From Gyrodactylus bullatarudis (lineage: Eukaryota; Platyhelminthes; Monogenea; Gyrodactylidea; Gyrodactylidae): 19,082 bases of DNA. The DNA lies in assembly GCA_012064415.1 (NCBI GenBank), contig SSNU01000274.1, positions 1-19,082 on the forward strand, given 5' to 3'. The position numbers and the translations under genes are program-made. This document shows positions 7,545 to 14,950 of the stretch, piece by piece (the stretch's first letter is position 1; the number at the start of each line of letters is the position of its first letter). The notes below the pieces were generated by a model. That model was not told where the DNA came from. It saw only the letters and a list, made by a program, of their open reading frames with translations, and ran no database searches.

Positions 7545-8042
7545 TTAGTGTGTTTTAGAGGCAGCTTGCTTCTTGATTTCAACGGCAAGTTGATCTAGTG
7601 TTTTTCTGCCAGCTGAAGTGAGTTCTCTTCCACCATTTTTGGATACGGCAACATATCCAAGTTCTTGTAGTGATTGAACAGCTTTTCTGTTAACTCCACG
7701 GTGGCCAAGGACGTGATGGTTGGGGCGATTTCCGTTTCTCTTATTTCTGCCAAAAGCTTTTGAGAGACCAATAAGGCCAGAGGGTCTGACGTACAATCTT
7801 CTTAGGATTGCAGCACATCTGACATAGAACCAATCATCATCATATGGACCCATTTCGTTGGCAGAACTGAGTTTCACAATATCTGCCCATTTGGGTTGCT
7901 TGATCTTACCAAGCCTGTTTAATATTATACAAATATAACTTACTCTTTTAGGTATTTTGATGCTCCTTTAACGAAGACGTGAGGGTTAATGTCTTTAACA
8001 GAAGTGGCAACCTTTTAATAATTATGTGAAAGAACATACCAT
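7545..8042 (-). CDS. RPS19: 40S ribosomal protein S19 (eS19)
   Basis: Structural protein of the small ribosomal subunit, needed for 18S rRNA maturation. Three minus-strand exons: 8042-8040 (ATG only), 8011-7944 and 7914-7545, with introns of 28 bp (8039-8012, GTATGT...AAAAG) and 29 bp (7943-7915, GTAAGT...AAACAG). The spliced product is 146 residues, against 145 in human. It begins MVATSVKDINPHVFVKGASK and continues KYLKELGKIKQPKWADIVKL. Family landmarks follow: PYDDDWFYVRCAAILRRLY, the GRNKRNGNRPNHH loop, a region matching the family's ARRVLQALE (RKAVQSLQELGYV), and GGRELTSAGRKTLDQLA. The second intron splits a Glu codon (GA/G). AATAAA lies just past the stop. It faces the plus-strand gene at 8291 divergently (248 bp). 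No lesions seen. Confidence 0.97.
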
Positions 8043-8290
8043 GTGAATAACAAGGAATTTAAAATGTGAATGACTAATGACGGGTATTAAAACAAAACTT
8101 AACATGAAATTCGAGTATTTTCTTTAAGCATATTGGCAAACATTCAAATTTAAAATTCAACAATCATGAGACTCATCTTAATAATTATTTTAAATTTTTT
8201 TTAAGAATATAGTAATAATATGCACTGCTAGACAAGTGCAAAATTAAATATTTGCTAGAAAATGCACTTAAAACAACTACATATTATGTA

Positions 8291-8866
8291 ATGATTCAAA
8301 TCACGAAATTACAACTTTTGTTGATTTTTGTTGTAATGAGATTCTTTCCGTTATTCCTAGTTTCAATAATTTTATATCTAAATTTGGTTCATTCAACATG
8401 GTTCAAACTTAGAAGAATTAGATCTGTTGAGCGACCTGCTACGGTAACAAAGAATATAACAAAAAAATCAGAGGAATCTACAAAATGTGATCCTACAACT
8501 TCACAAATCGTGGCTCGTCTGTGAGTGATTTATTCATATGAAATTATCCTGCCAGTTAACTTGATCCTTTTATTTTAGACCTACAAATTATGTATGTAAT
8601 CAACCTCTCATGGTAAGTTGAATGCTACAACTTTCAATTTATAGAATAATATTGGATTGATGTCTGGAGACCAAGCTGGCTATATAAAACAACCTATTGA
8701 TTGCCGACAGCCTGGTACATTTTTTGTACAATCTCCAAATCGTCTCTTCCACCCAGCTCAGCAAAATTATCAAATTTATCTTTGCTCCAGATTTAAGTTT
8801 AACTTCTCTTTAAGAATCCAGTCAAATCTTTTGCATTTAATGAAGCATGCATCTTTACTTTTATAA
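8291..8866 (+). CDS. Unrecognised single-pass membrane protein, three exons
   Basis: I do not recognise this protein. Exons 8291-8520, 8579-8612 and 8645-8866 join in frame across introns of 58 bp (GTGAGT...TTTTAG) and 32 bp (GTAAGT...TTATAG). The first splits a Leu codon; the second is phase 0. The product is 161 residues. The start is the first ATG of the frame. A strongly hydrophobic stretch (about residues 7-34, LQLLLIFVVMRFFPLFLVSI onward) is followed by a basic KLRRIRSVER, suggesting a signal anchor or uncleaved signal. The next part has a Thr/Lys-rich spacer and four cysteines in TKCDP, YVCNQP, DCRQPG and YLCSRF. An extra upstream exon, or a different 3' end, cannot be excluded. The open frame across two canonical introns supports a real gene. 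Confidence 0.6.
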
Positions 8867-9266
8867 AATATATTTATGCTTAGATAAAAATTACTGTATT
8901 TTTTCATTCATACATAATCGGCCTATCTACAGAACATGCGCATGTGAATTATAAAATTGTAGCATCAATTTACTGAGAGTTTGTTTCATATTAATGTTAA
9001 ATCCTATTTTATTTAATAGTCACTCAGCGTAAGATAAAAAATGTGATTTTTTAATCTCTAAAGAATCATTGAAGATAGTCTGAGAAAATCAGTATTCATA
9101 TGATTGCACTTGGATTGTACGAGAACTTTATGGTTTAATTCTATTGAATAAAAAGGTTCATACGTGAGAAATCTTTTCATTCAAGAGTATTAGAAGAAAA
9201 TTGAACTGACAACAAATTCGACAATATAAGAAGTTTAACAGTTTGACTTGGTGAAAAACGACTATA
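8867..9266. other. AT-rich intergenic sequence, nothing recognised
   Basis: This separates two same-strand genes and presumably holds the 3' end of the 8291 gene and the promoter of the 9267 gene. The only notable item is a palindrome ACATGCGCATGT near 8934. No open frame, repeat or RNA gene was identified. Confidence 0.4.
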
Positions 9267-9653
9267 ATGGATTACATGACAACAGACGGAACAGTGGTAA
9301 AGTTGGCACCACCTCACGATTTTAATTCAGCCCAAACAATAGCTCAAGATTTGATCCCTAATATTAATGGAATTTTAAATTCTGTCCATAGTGTCGGGGG
9401 TGATGGTGACTATGTTTATCGTGATGGTAATTGGCAATATCAGCCACAATTGAATTCATTTTACTTCAATAGTTCTGCCATGAATGCTCCCCAGAATAAA
9501 AACGAACAACGCATTCCAGCTAGCCAAATGCACAGAATAAACGGGAACCAGCCAATGTCTCCTCAACCGCAGATGAATCAAAATCCCTTTATGAGAACAA
9601 TAAATAGTCCAGTCAATAACAACAATAGTGCTCAATGGTCAAGAATCGGTTAG
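9267..9653 (+). CDS. Unrecognised Asn/Gln-rich protein
   Basis: Single-exon frame of 128 residues with ATG at 9267 (context ATAATGG). I do not recognise it. The N-terminal half (MDYMTTDGTVVKLAPPHDFN and onward, including a GGDGDYVYRDGNW patch) looks like folded sequence. The C-terminal half is low-complexity, rich in Asn, Gln, Pro and Met (for example NQPMSPQPQMNQNPFMR), and likely disordered. No membrane segment or signal peptide. Codon choice and amino-acid make-up look like a real protein and not random AT-rich DNA. The stop TAG lies near a GTTAGAG sequence. A downstream acceptor-like TTGTTTTCAG (ending about 9808) leaves open a further exon. Confidence 0.6.
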   Translation: MDYMTTDGTVVKLAPPHDFNSAQTIAQDLIPNINGILNSVHSVGGDGDYVYRDGNWQYQPQLNSFYFNSSAMNAPQNKNEQRIPASQMHRINGNQPMSPQPQMNQNPFMRTINSPVNNNNSAQWSRIG

Positions 9654-10025
9654 AGAGAAATAATAATATTTTTTGAGTAGCCTTTATGAAAAACGAATGT
9701 GAACTTTGATGAAGAAACTCTCTGTTCACCCTAATTAACATAATTACATCATTGAAAACAATTTTTAGTTTTTTTTTCAACTGAAAAAATAAAAAATTTG
9801 TTTTCAGATTGGATTACAAATAATAATGTAAGAAATTCTTCCTATAAAAAGCCTATTTTTCTTTCATCTCTTTTCAAGTTCAGTATATATTGCCTTAAAA
9901 TGACCAATAAAAGAATAAATCAAACGTACCCATCTATATATCAAAATAAAAGATTTTATAGGAAAGTGATTAATAAAACAGTAACAGTTCGTTTCAGGTC
10001 CAACGAAAAATCCAGCGTAGCCAAT
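9654..10025. other. Transition from the 9267 gene to the PLE; unassigned open frame
   Basis: Non-coding tail of the previous gene with A/T runs, then a plus-strand frame that stays open from about 9798 into the PLE (to 10076) without recognisable content. An acceptor-like TTTTCAG ends at about 9808, and a donor-like GTAAGA follows after about 20 bp. This could be a tiny exon or chance. I cannot place the PLE 5' boundary precisely: recognisable PLE sequence starts near 10025. Confidence 0.3.
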
Positions 10026-10542
10026 CAGTTTGAAAGATGGAATAGCAATGGGATCTCCTTTAAGTCCTTTAAGTAATATTAAATTTACTATGGAAAGAGA
10101 GTCTAATGGTGTTTTAAGTTTCTTAGATGCCAAGTTAAACAGAAGAGAAGATGGATCGATTCTAAGAAATATCTTTAGGAAAAAGACTGACAACGGCAAA
10201 TATCTCCATTATGCCAGTTTTAGTCCAGTTTCACATAAAGTTGGCTTAGTAATTGGTCTAGGGAAGAGAATACGGAGGATTACTAGTCCGGAAGAAATAC
10301 CGAAAGAAATAGAGACGGCGAAGTCTTGTTTGATGGAAAATGGTTATCCAGCCAAATTTGTGGACAAGTTCATCAATCAACCTTTGGTTAGAGATGAGGT
10401 TGTCAATACAGAGGAAGGCGAGCAAACAAAAGTTTTCATGAAACTTAACTTCAAAGTTGATGGTTTTAGTAATGATGTTAGGAGAAGACTCAATAATCTC
10501 AAAATTGTGCTTATGGGAGTTTCAATAGAAATGGGGGTGTAA
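10026..10542 (+). pseudogene. Penelope-like element reverse transcriptase, internally deleted
   Basis: Fragment of a Penelope-like reverse transcriptase. It begins with the RT motif LKDGIAMGSPLSPLS and passes directly to NIKFTMERESNGVLSFLDAK. It continues with RKKTDNGKYLHYASFSPVSH and HKVGLVIGLGKRIRR, all typical of PLE palm/thumb regions. The catalytic YxDD motif that should lie between GSPLSP and NIKFT is missing, so roughly 50-70 codons are deleted, yet the junction keeps the frame. The RT fingers N-terminal to this are also absent; a TAG lies just upstream in frame. The frame ends in a stop introduced by the TTAA-type palindrome at about 10505-10570. No RT activity is expected. Confidence 0.9.
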
Positions 10543-10572
10543 AGACCCCCATATCCAGAGCGAGGGTTAATA
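10505..10572 (+). mobile_element. Second copy of the tiny palindromic element, nested in the PLE
   Basis: Reverse-complement match, almost base for base, to 4965-5031. It contains GGGGGTGTAAAGACCCCC and ends GCGAGGGTTAA. The outer TTAACCCTCG of the left end is absent, replaced by PLE-like sequence (CTCAAAATTG). It interrupts the PLE coding region between thumb and linker and supplies the TAA stop at 10540-10542. Confidence 0.6.
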
Positions 10573-10977
10573 TTTAAGCTGGGATAAAAGTTGATATCAA
10601 TACAAAAAGTGTTGTAAGTGTACTCAAAACTCAGAGATTGTTCAGTTTAATCCATAAGGATTTACTTGACCCTCAAGAAAAGACTATTGATTTACAAGTT
10701 TCAGTGTGACTGTAGTGCTTCGTATATAGGGCGTACTATTAGGAAGTTGTCAACAAGATCGCATGATCACCTCAATAAAGATACCGCGGTGACCAGACAT
10801 CTAAAACAGGAAAACCATGCTGCTTCAATTTTTAATTTTTCCATCTTATACAAAAACCCAGGGGATGACAGCATAGATGTATGGGTGAAGGAGAAATTCT
10901 TCATCAACATGTATGAACCTAATTTGTGTGTTCAAAAGAATTATTCGTTTAATCTTCAACTACCATGGCCTATGTGA
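10573..10977 (+). pseudogene. PLE linker and GIY-YIG endonuclease domain
   Basis: Continuation of the PLE after the nested palindrome. 10578-10665 encodes the linker AGIKVDINTKSVVSVLKTQR and ends KDLLDPQEKT. A one-base frame change follows, and 10666-10977 encodes the GIY-YIG endonuclease: LIYKFQCDCSASYIGRTIRK, then KLSTRSHDHLNKD, a TRHLKQENH segment, and VWVKEKFFI before the terminal LQLPWPM. The GIY-YIG pair appears as IYK...YIG; the arginine in STRSHDH matches the family's catalytic Arg, and the Glu in VKEKFF is a candidate metal ligand. The two frames and the upstream stop show that the copy is dead, although the endonuclease domain itself is open. Its C-terminus matches the copy at 1-158. 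Confidence 0.92.
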
Positions 10978-11285
10978 GCTTTTTCACCTTTTTCTTTTCA
11001 CTGTTGCTATTTATTGAAGAGTTTTTAGTGTTTTTTCAGCTTACATAATATTCTTATTTCCATTCATGACTCTCATAATCTTCAACTTTTACTATTTCTT
11101 TGTAAATTGTAAATTATTATTTTTCATTCAAATTTAAACTTTTATCATTTTTAAAGAGAGACCACTGATGATCCTTTGAGAAATGCGCATTTGGTTCTAA
11201 ATATATTTTCTTACATATTTCTAAATTATGTATTTAAGTGGATTTTCGGACGTTTTTGAACATCAACGTGAATCACTCGAATGTA
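10978..11285 (+). mobile_element. PLE 3' untranslated region and terminus
   Basis: Non-coding 3' end of the large PLE, aligned by eye to 159-400 and, at its far end, to 3680-3720. It carries the second hammerhead motif (11161-11195). The last shared stretch is TGAATCACTCGAATGTAGTAAC at about 11272-11290, which runs into the terminal repeat of the Merlin-type element. That element may therefore have inserted at or near the PLE end. Confidence 0.7.
11161..11195 (+). ncRNA. Hammerhead ribozyme motif, PLE copy B
   Basis: Same 35-nt layout as 319-353: ACCA (11161-11164), CTGATGA (11165-11171), TCCTTTGA as a 2-bp stem II with CTTT loop (11172-11179), GAAA (11180-11183), palindrome TGCGCAT (11184-11190), T11191 before the expected cleavage site, and TGGT (11192-11195) pairing with ACCA. 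Relative to copy A, stem I changes G-C to A-T at matching positions, and the stem III palindrome changes TGTACA to TGCGCA. This covariation argues for a selected RNA structure in the recent history of the element. The loopless stem III suggests dimeric action. Confidence 0.8.
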
Positions 11286-11968
11286 GTAACCAATCAGATG
11301 AATCTTTATTTGAATTCTTAAAAGTGCTGGATCATGGTCTATTCGAGCCTATAAAACTGCCCATATACACTTTATACTTAGTCAATGGTTCGGTTAAATG
11401 CGAATAGCCAGCTGTAGCTCTCTTTGAATAACCTCTCTATTCATCAGAGATTAGTGTTGATCATGCCTCAATATTGACTTCAATAAACTTGCCAAGAACT
11501 TCTTGATTTCTATCGGCAACAATTTCTAGGCGAACTTTCAACAGTATCCCTGTCGAAGGCGCCAACAATCCATTCATCTTACCCGATTATATTTTCTTTT
11601 CGAAACTTTGGTTTCATGAATTTCAACCATATAGCCATCCCCAACTATTCGAGCTTGAACTTGAGCTAATTTCAGAAGACAGTTACAAAACAAATGCTAT
11701 GGAAATCGTTGCTACAATATCTGAGAATTTTCTACCTGAACAGAAGTAGTAGGCAAGCTGAATGAGGATATTCAATAGTTAAGTTCCTGTAAAATTAAAT
11801 TATCTTAAATTACCCTTAGATATTGATTGGGCTACCACATTGTTTGAAATTAAGTCTAGATGGCTTAAACCCTTCATTGTGGCATGGAGGATTTGGGCAG
11901 TTTTATACTAAATCATAGGCTCGAATAGACCCCCACTTTTAAAAATTAAAATGAATCTGATTGGTTAC
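11286..11968. mobile_element. Merlin-type DNA transposon remnant (683 bp, 75-bp inverted repeats)
   Basis: Terminal inverted repeats 11286-11362 and 11895-11968 begin GTAACCAATCAGAT and share AAAAGTG, GGTCTATTCGAGCCTAT and AAAACTGCCC. The right arm has a roughly 12-bp insertion (near 11905-11917). The interior holds a decayed minus-strand transposase segment, listed next, whose type (IS1595/ISXO2-like DDE) is that of the Merlin superfamily. No target-site duplication is apparent beside the repeats, though Merlin elements usually make one of 8-9 bp. Confidence 0.65.
11487..11690 (-). pseudogene. IS1595/ISXO2-like (Merlin) transposase fragment
   Basis: Minus-strand frames read LAQVQARIVGDGYMVEIHET (about 11683-11620), then KVSKRKYNR. 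After a frame change they read GLLAPSTGILLKVRLEIVAD and DRNQEVLGKFIEVNIEA to a stop. The family pattern is an iGG-G-VEIDE segment, a KRKYxRG segment, then a strand ending in a V-x-R motif and an I-PG-SD segment. Here the first catalytic Asp of VEIDE appears as His (VEIHET), and the second half is frameshifted and ends early, so the enzyme is dead. Assignment rests on these motifs read by eye. Confidence 0.55.
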
Positions 11969-12230
11969 GCCCAATAGGGGTACTAGGCTGAACCTGAAAC
12001 AAACTGCTACCGCAAAAACTGATTGATTTTCGCAGATATAAGATTTTTATTAAAAAATATTATCCGGTACAAATTTTATAAGAATTTCCCAAATTTTAGA
12101 AATGTTTTTGGATTGAAATATTTAAAAATCTATTTGGAATCTTGTTCTGAAGTTGAGGTAGAAAGGCAGTCAGTAAGATGGAATATCCTCTTGAAGATTT
12201 CAGATTGTACTGATTGGATATATTAGGCAC
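11969..12230. other. Flank between Merlin element and LINE relic
   Basis: Short AT-rich stretch. On the minus strand the part near 12030-12230 may continue the LINE relic listed next, because weak, frame-broken fragments can be read below the YADD motif. Nothing here is firmly identifiable. Confidence 0.3.
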
Positions 12231-12550
12231 AAATTTGTGCCTTGAACGGTTGAAATCAGTAGTTTGATGTCATCTGCATACTTGAAATATTTTACAGAGG
12301 GGTTTGCACGCTTAATGTCTGAGAATACATTAAATTAAATATGAACGGGCCAATGATGGAACCTTGTGGGACACCAGAAGAAATGGGGGAGAGATTAGAA
12401 TTTCGTCCCTCAAATATAACTTGTTGGTGTCTTTTTGATAAAAGTGACATCGATTATAAAGGGATTGCTCTTATAACGACATTAGGTTTTAGGTATGGCA
12501 GAGAAGGGAAGTTTGTCAAAAGCTTTTTTAATGCTCATATAGACTACTGC
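12230..12550 (-). pseudogene. LINE (non-LTR) reverse transcriptase relic
   Basis: Minus-strand fragments of a non-LTR reverse transcriptase in broken frames: KAFDKLPFSAIPKT near 12520-12480, VIFEGRNSNLSPISSGVPQG followed by SIIGPFIFNLM at about 12420-12330, then after a frameshift KRANPSVKYFKYADDIKLL at about 12312-12260. SGVPQGS-IGP and YADD are the hallmark LINE motifs, and their order is correct. At least two frameshifts and one stop make it a dead copy. It is diverged from the LINE at 14370 (GVPQGSTIGPLLFN and FADD), so it may be another family. A plus-strand open frame over the same bases is only the complement. Confidence 0.75.
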
Positions 12551-12716
12551 TTGTATATGAGATCATGGACAGAATCGAATAAATTGAATATTCATTAATG
12601 ATCGAAATTATGGATTGTATGAAGTTGAAATTTAACGAGATTCGGAGAATAAATTAAACTACAATAGCATGACAATTTTCTCACTAAAGTCCATCAAGGT
12701 CTTAAATTTTCATCGA

Positions 12717-12769
12717 GATCTAGTGCACTGTATATTGTTCTGAGTCTAGATTTCGGACATACTCATCAG
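12717..12769 (-). ncRNA. Hammerhead-like sequence, weak candidate
   Basis: On the minus strand CTGATGA (12769-12763) is followed after 8 nt by GAAA (12754-12751). Then TCTAG pairs with CTAGA across a 22-nt loop, and C lies at the expected cleavage position (12717). Core, stem III and cleavage residue fit, but stem II has only its first pair and I find no stem I pairing. Possibly a decayed ribozyme or chance. Confidence 0.25.
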
Positions 12770-12784
12770 TGTGGTACATGCTAT

Positions 12785-12935
12785 ATAAATACAGGTTTAA
12801 CAAATTGAAAGAGATGGCCTTACTGGTCCAAATTTTATAGTTATACAGACCAAGATGGCTCCTTCCTGTTAGAAACAGGCTGTTACCTGGTCACCAATAT
12901 GGCTATCTCTTTCAATTTTTTAAACCTCTATTTAT
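12785..12935. mobile_element. Short inverted-repeat element (MITE, about 151 bp)
   Basis: Arms of about 44 bp face each other: ATAAATACAGGTTTAACAAA on the left, and on the inverted right ATAAATAGAGGTTTAAAAAA. Both continue with TTGAAAGAGAT and GCC. If the boundary is set at TA, the ends are CAGG and GAGG, similar to the CAGG terminus of the 979-1909 element. No coding capacity. Confidence 0.65.
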
Positions 12936-13114
12936 TTTGGCCCTATCAAAAAAATTAATGCAATTCGAACAGATTTAAGTTATCCAGGGAAAACTAAATT
13001 GAAATTTTTAGAATTAAAATATCTACCACTGACATTATTGAAGAAGAAATTGAACAATTTTCAATAAAAAAATTCGAAAATCTATTTGTATCGAAAAATT
13101 TTCAGTAAAAATCT

Positions 13115-13798
13115 TTATAATTTCGTAACCCACGAGGTTTCTGTTGACTCCTCTTCAAGCTCTCGTAAGAGTACAAGTCGACTTTCTGAAACGACATACG
13201 GTTTAATTGAGATTGTTGAATGTGTCGCCGGAGACGGTGTCCGACTACACTGAATGCATTTTGATATAACACTGACATCATCATCAAAACACTCAAAGGC
13301 TGAACTAAGATCTGTCTCCGGTAATGGAGCATTCATGGTTGGCCTCAACTCTTTGGGATTTTGACTTTTCTCTTCAATAGTCTTGCCAGAAATTTCACTT
13401 GGTTGGTTAATGCTATCTTTCTTCTTTGGGGCGTTTTTTTTCAACTTGCTTTCAATTGGGATTTCGATGAGTTTATTAAAGTTACTCAAATACTCTTCAA
13501 CATCTTTATTCATGAAACTTTCAAATTTTTCACGTACATCCATTTCCGAGTTCTCATCATCTGCTACATTCTTTTCTGGTTTCTTATTGGTTTTTTTCTC
13601 TTTCTTTGTTTGATTCTTGTCTGGTTTCTCTTTGGGTTTCTCCTCTTCCTGGTTGAAATACTTTAGAATGGCCAGTAATGTGACCCATTCCTGGATGTCG
13701 GATCGTGTTAGGGGTGTTTTGAAATCGTTTCTCTTAAACTTTCTCTTGATGTCATTAAGAACAATGTGATTGACAAGTTTTCGCGATAGCCTTTCCAT
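13115..13798 (-). CDS. Unrecognised charged protein with a PDZ-ligand-like C-terminus
   Basis: Minus-strand frame of 227 residues from ATG 13798. I do not recognise it. Residues 1-45 (MERLSRKLVNHIVLNDIKRK onward to ILKYF) look folded and helical. About 50-85 is a Lys/Glu/Pro-rich linker (KPKEKPDKNQTKKEKK). Then come acidic and polar parts with a DLSSAFECFDDDVSVI patch, and the end is TSWVTKL. VTKL fits a class I PDZ ligand (T-x-Leu), which is inference. The frame opens 13 codons before the ATG without another Met. A pyrimidine tract TTTTTCCCCCAG lies just upstream, ending about 13811, and may be a splice acceptor for a 5' exon. Overlapping open frames on both strands are shadows. Confidence 0.6.
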   Translation of the reverse strand: MERLSRKLVNHIVLNDIKRKFKRNDFKTPLTRSDIQEWVTLLAILKYFNQEEEKPKEKPDKNQTKKEKKTNKKPEKNVADDENSEMDVREKFESFMNKDVEEYLSNFNKLIEIPIESKLKKNAPKKKDSINQPSEISGKTIEEKSQNPKELRPTMNAPLPETDLSSAFECFDDDVSVISKCIQCSRTPSPATHSTISIKPYVVSESRLVLLRELEEESTETSWVTKL

Positions 13799-14149
13799 TA
13801 TTTCATTTTTGACTGGGGGAAAAACTTTTTCCTTCAAAATTTATTCTCTCAAGAGTTCATCATGTCTACAAATATAAACTTTATAAATTCGTAATAAGTA
13901 ACTAACCAACGTAGGAAACGATTTTCTATTTCACATGAGTAGTACAAAAAAGATTGGAAAAATTTATCTTCCATGGAATTTCTCAAAATTTGAACACTTT
14001 ACAGTTAAATGTCTTTTAACACTTTAGATGATCAAAGAAATTTTTCGGCTAATCTTTAGAACATTTGCCCCCTCTTGTTTTGCAATAATTTTTCTGAATG
14101 ACAAAGAGACTAATGGCTTTTTAACATCGATGAAATTTCTGACTATTTT
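13799..14149. other. Upstream region of the 13115-13798 gene, nothing else seen
   Basis: This presumably contains the promoter and leader of the minus-strand gene, plus the flank of the LINE copy. Apart from the acceptor-like tract beside the start codon it is AT-rich with no recognisable element. A T-rich run at 14149-14167 is the A-rich tail of the adjacent LINE. Confidence 0.4.
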
Positions 14150-14950
14150 TTTTTGTTTTTTTTGTTAGAAAATGATTCTTTATTGAAAAAGGAATAATAA
14201 TAGAAAAAATCGAAATGAAAGGTAATTTGTACAATATATGATAAAATTCTGATATCTGGTGGTTTGTAATATATTCAAAATTGAAAAAGTAATCTTGTCT
14301 ATGAAAATCTTTTAAATTGGCGTTTGATAAATCTGAAAAATTTTAACGAAATCAATTTGGTTTCCATTACTAATGAAGATCAGGATAGAGAAGCGTATAA
14401 GAGTAATCAATTTTTGATCTTATATGTCCCATAATAGTTGTTACGGAGTAAAGGTTATCACAATTAGACAAGTCGTATTTTTCATGGAGGATGTTATAAG
14501 TGGGAAGTAGGAAATTATTTTGATAAGAAATGTTTCTTAAATTATAATTTCGTTCGATTTTAATAGATGTTTCGGTGAACTTTTTAATGATGAAGGCAAA
14601 ACGGCGAATCCAAAGAGGATTAAGACCGGAAGCCACGATCCGAGCATTGTAAGAATTGAGGTCAGGGTAAAGTGCGTATAAAAATCTACTTTGAATACCC
14701 TCAATATTTCGAGATTGCTCATTAGTCAAATTTGTAAGGAGGGGGGAAATATTGAAGACGAATTTTAAATCGTCTGCGAATTTAAAAAGAGCACCCTCAG
14801 TACCCTCCAGGAGCTGAATGTCAGCGAAACAAATATTGAAGAGAAGAGGACCAATAGTGGAACCTTGAGGAACCCCAGAATTAATGGGTTCAAGACTACT
14901 GGTGGTGTTATTAAATTCAACATATTGTATAATAAAATCAAACACTTTTC
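14150..14950 (-). mobile_element. LINE copy 1, 5'-truncated non-LTR retrotransposon
   Basis: Minus-strand element whose 3' end lies at low coordinates. It has the RT-derived frame (14370-14945), a 3' untranslated part, AATAAA on the complement of 14179-14184, and a tail of A runs (TAACAAAAAAAAC repeated) at about 14166-14149. The 5' end stops near 14950, typical 5' truncation. It aligns to copy 2 at 17893-18545 throughout the C-terminal coding part and at the A-rich tail. Confidence 0.8.
14370..14945 (-). pseudogene. LINE reverse transcriptase C-terminal part, internally deleted
   Basis: About 190 residues. It contains EPINSGVPQGSTIGPLLFN and then KFADDLKFVFNISPLLTNLT, which goes straight to NEQSRNIEGIQSRFLYALYP. 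GVPQGS and FADD are RT motifs; the IEGIQSRFL segment matches the region far downstream in LINE ORFs (the IExVQRRF part). About 150 residues that should lie between FADD and that region are absent, although the frame is open through the junction. The final part (NYNLRN...DLHstop) is shared with copy 2. The enzyme is not expected to work. The same junction in copy 2 is discussed as a finding. Confidence 0.85.

Noticed and set aside
9864..10199. Minus-strand open frame of 111 codons
   Set aside because: Overlaps the PLE RT fragment antisense and has no recognisable content.
11410..11460. CTGATGA on the minus strand inside the Merlin element, with a possible stem II
   Set aside because: The following box reads CAAA rather than GAAA, and stems I and III are not formed.
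12341..12598. Plus-strand open frame beginning MNGPMMEPCGTPEE
   Set aside because: The complementary strand encodes LINE SGVPQGSIIGP and YADD motifs; the plus-strand frame is a shadow.
13361..13666. Two plus-strand hydrophobic open frames that look like membrane proteins
   Set aside because: Complement of the Lys/Glu-rich minus-strand gene; Phe/Leu-rich translation is the expected shadow of AAA/GAA-rich codons.
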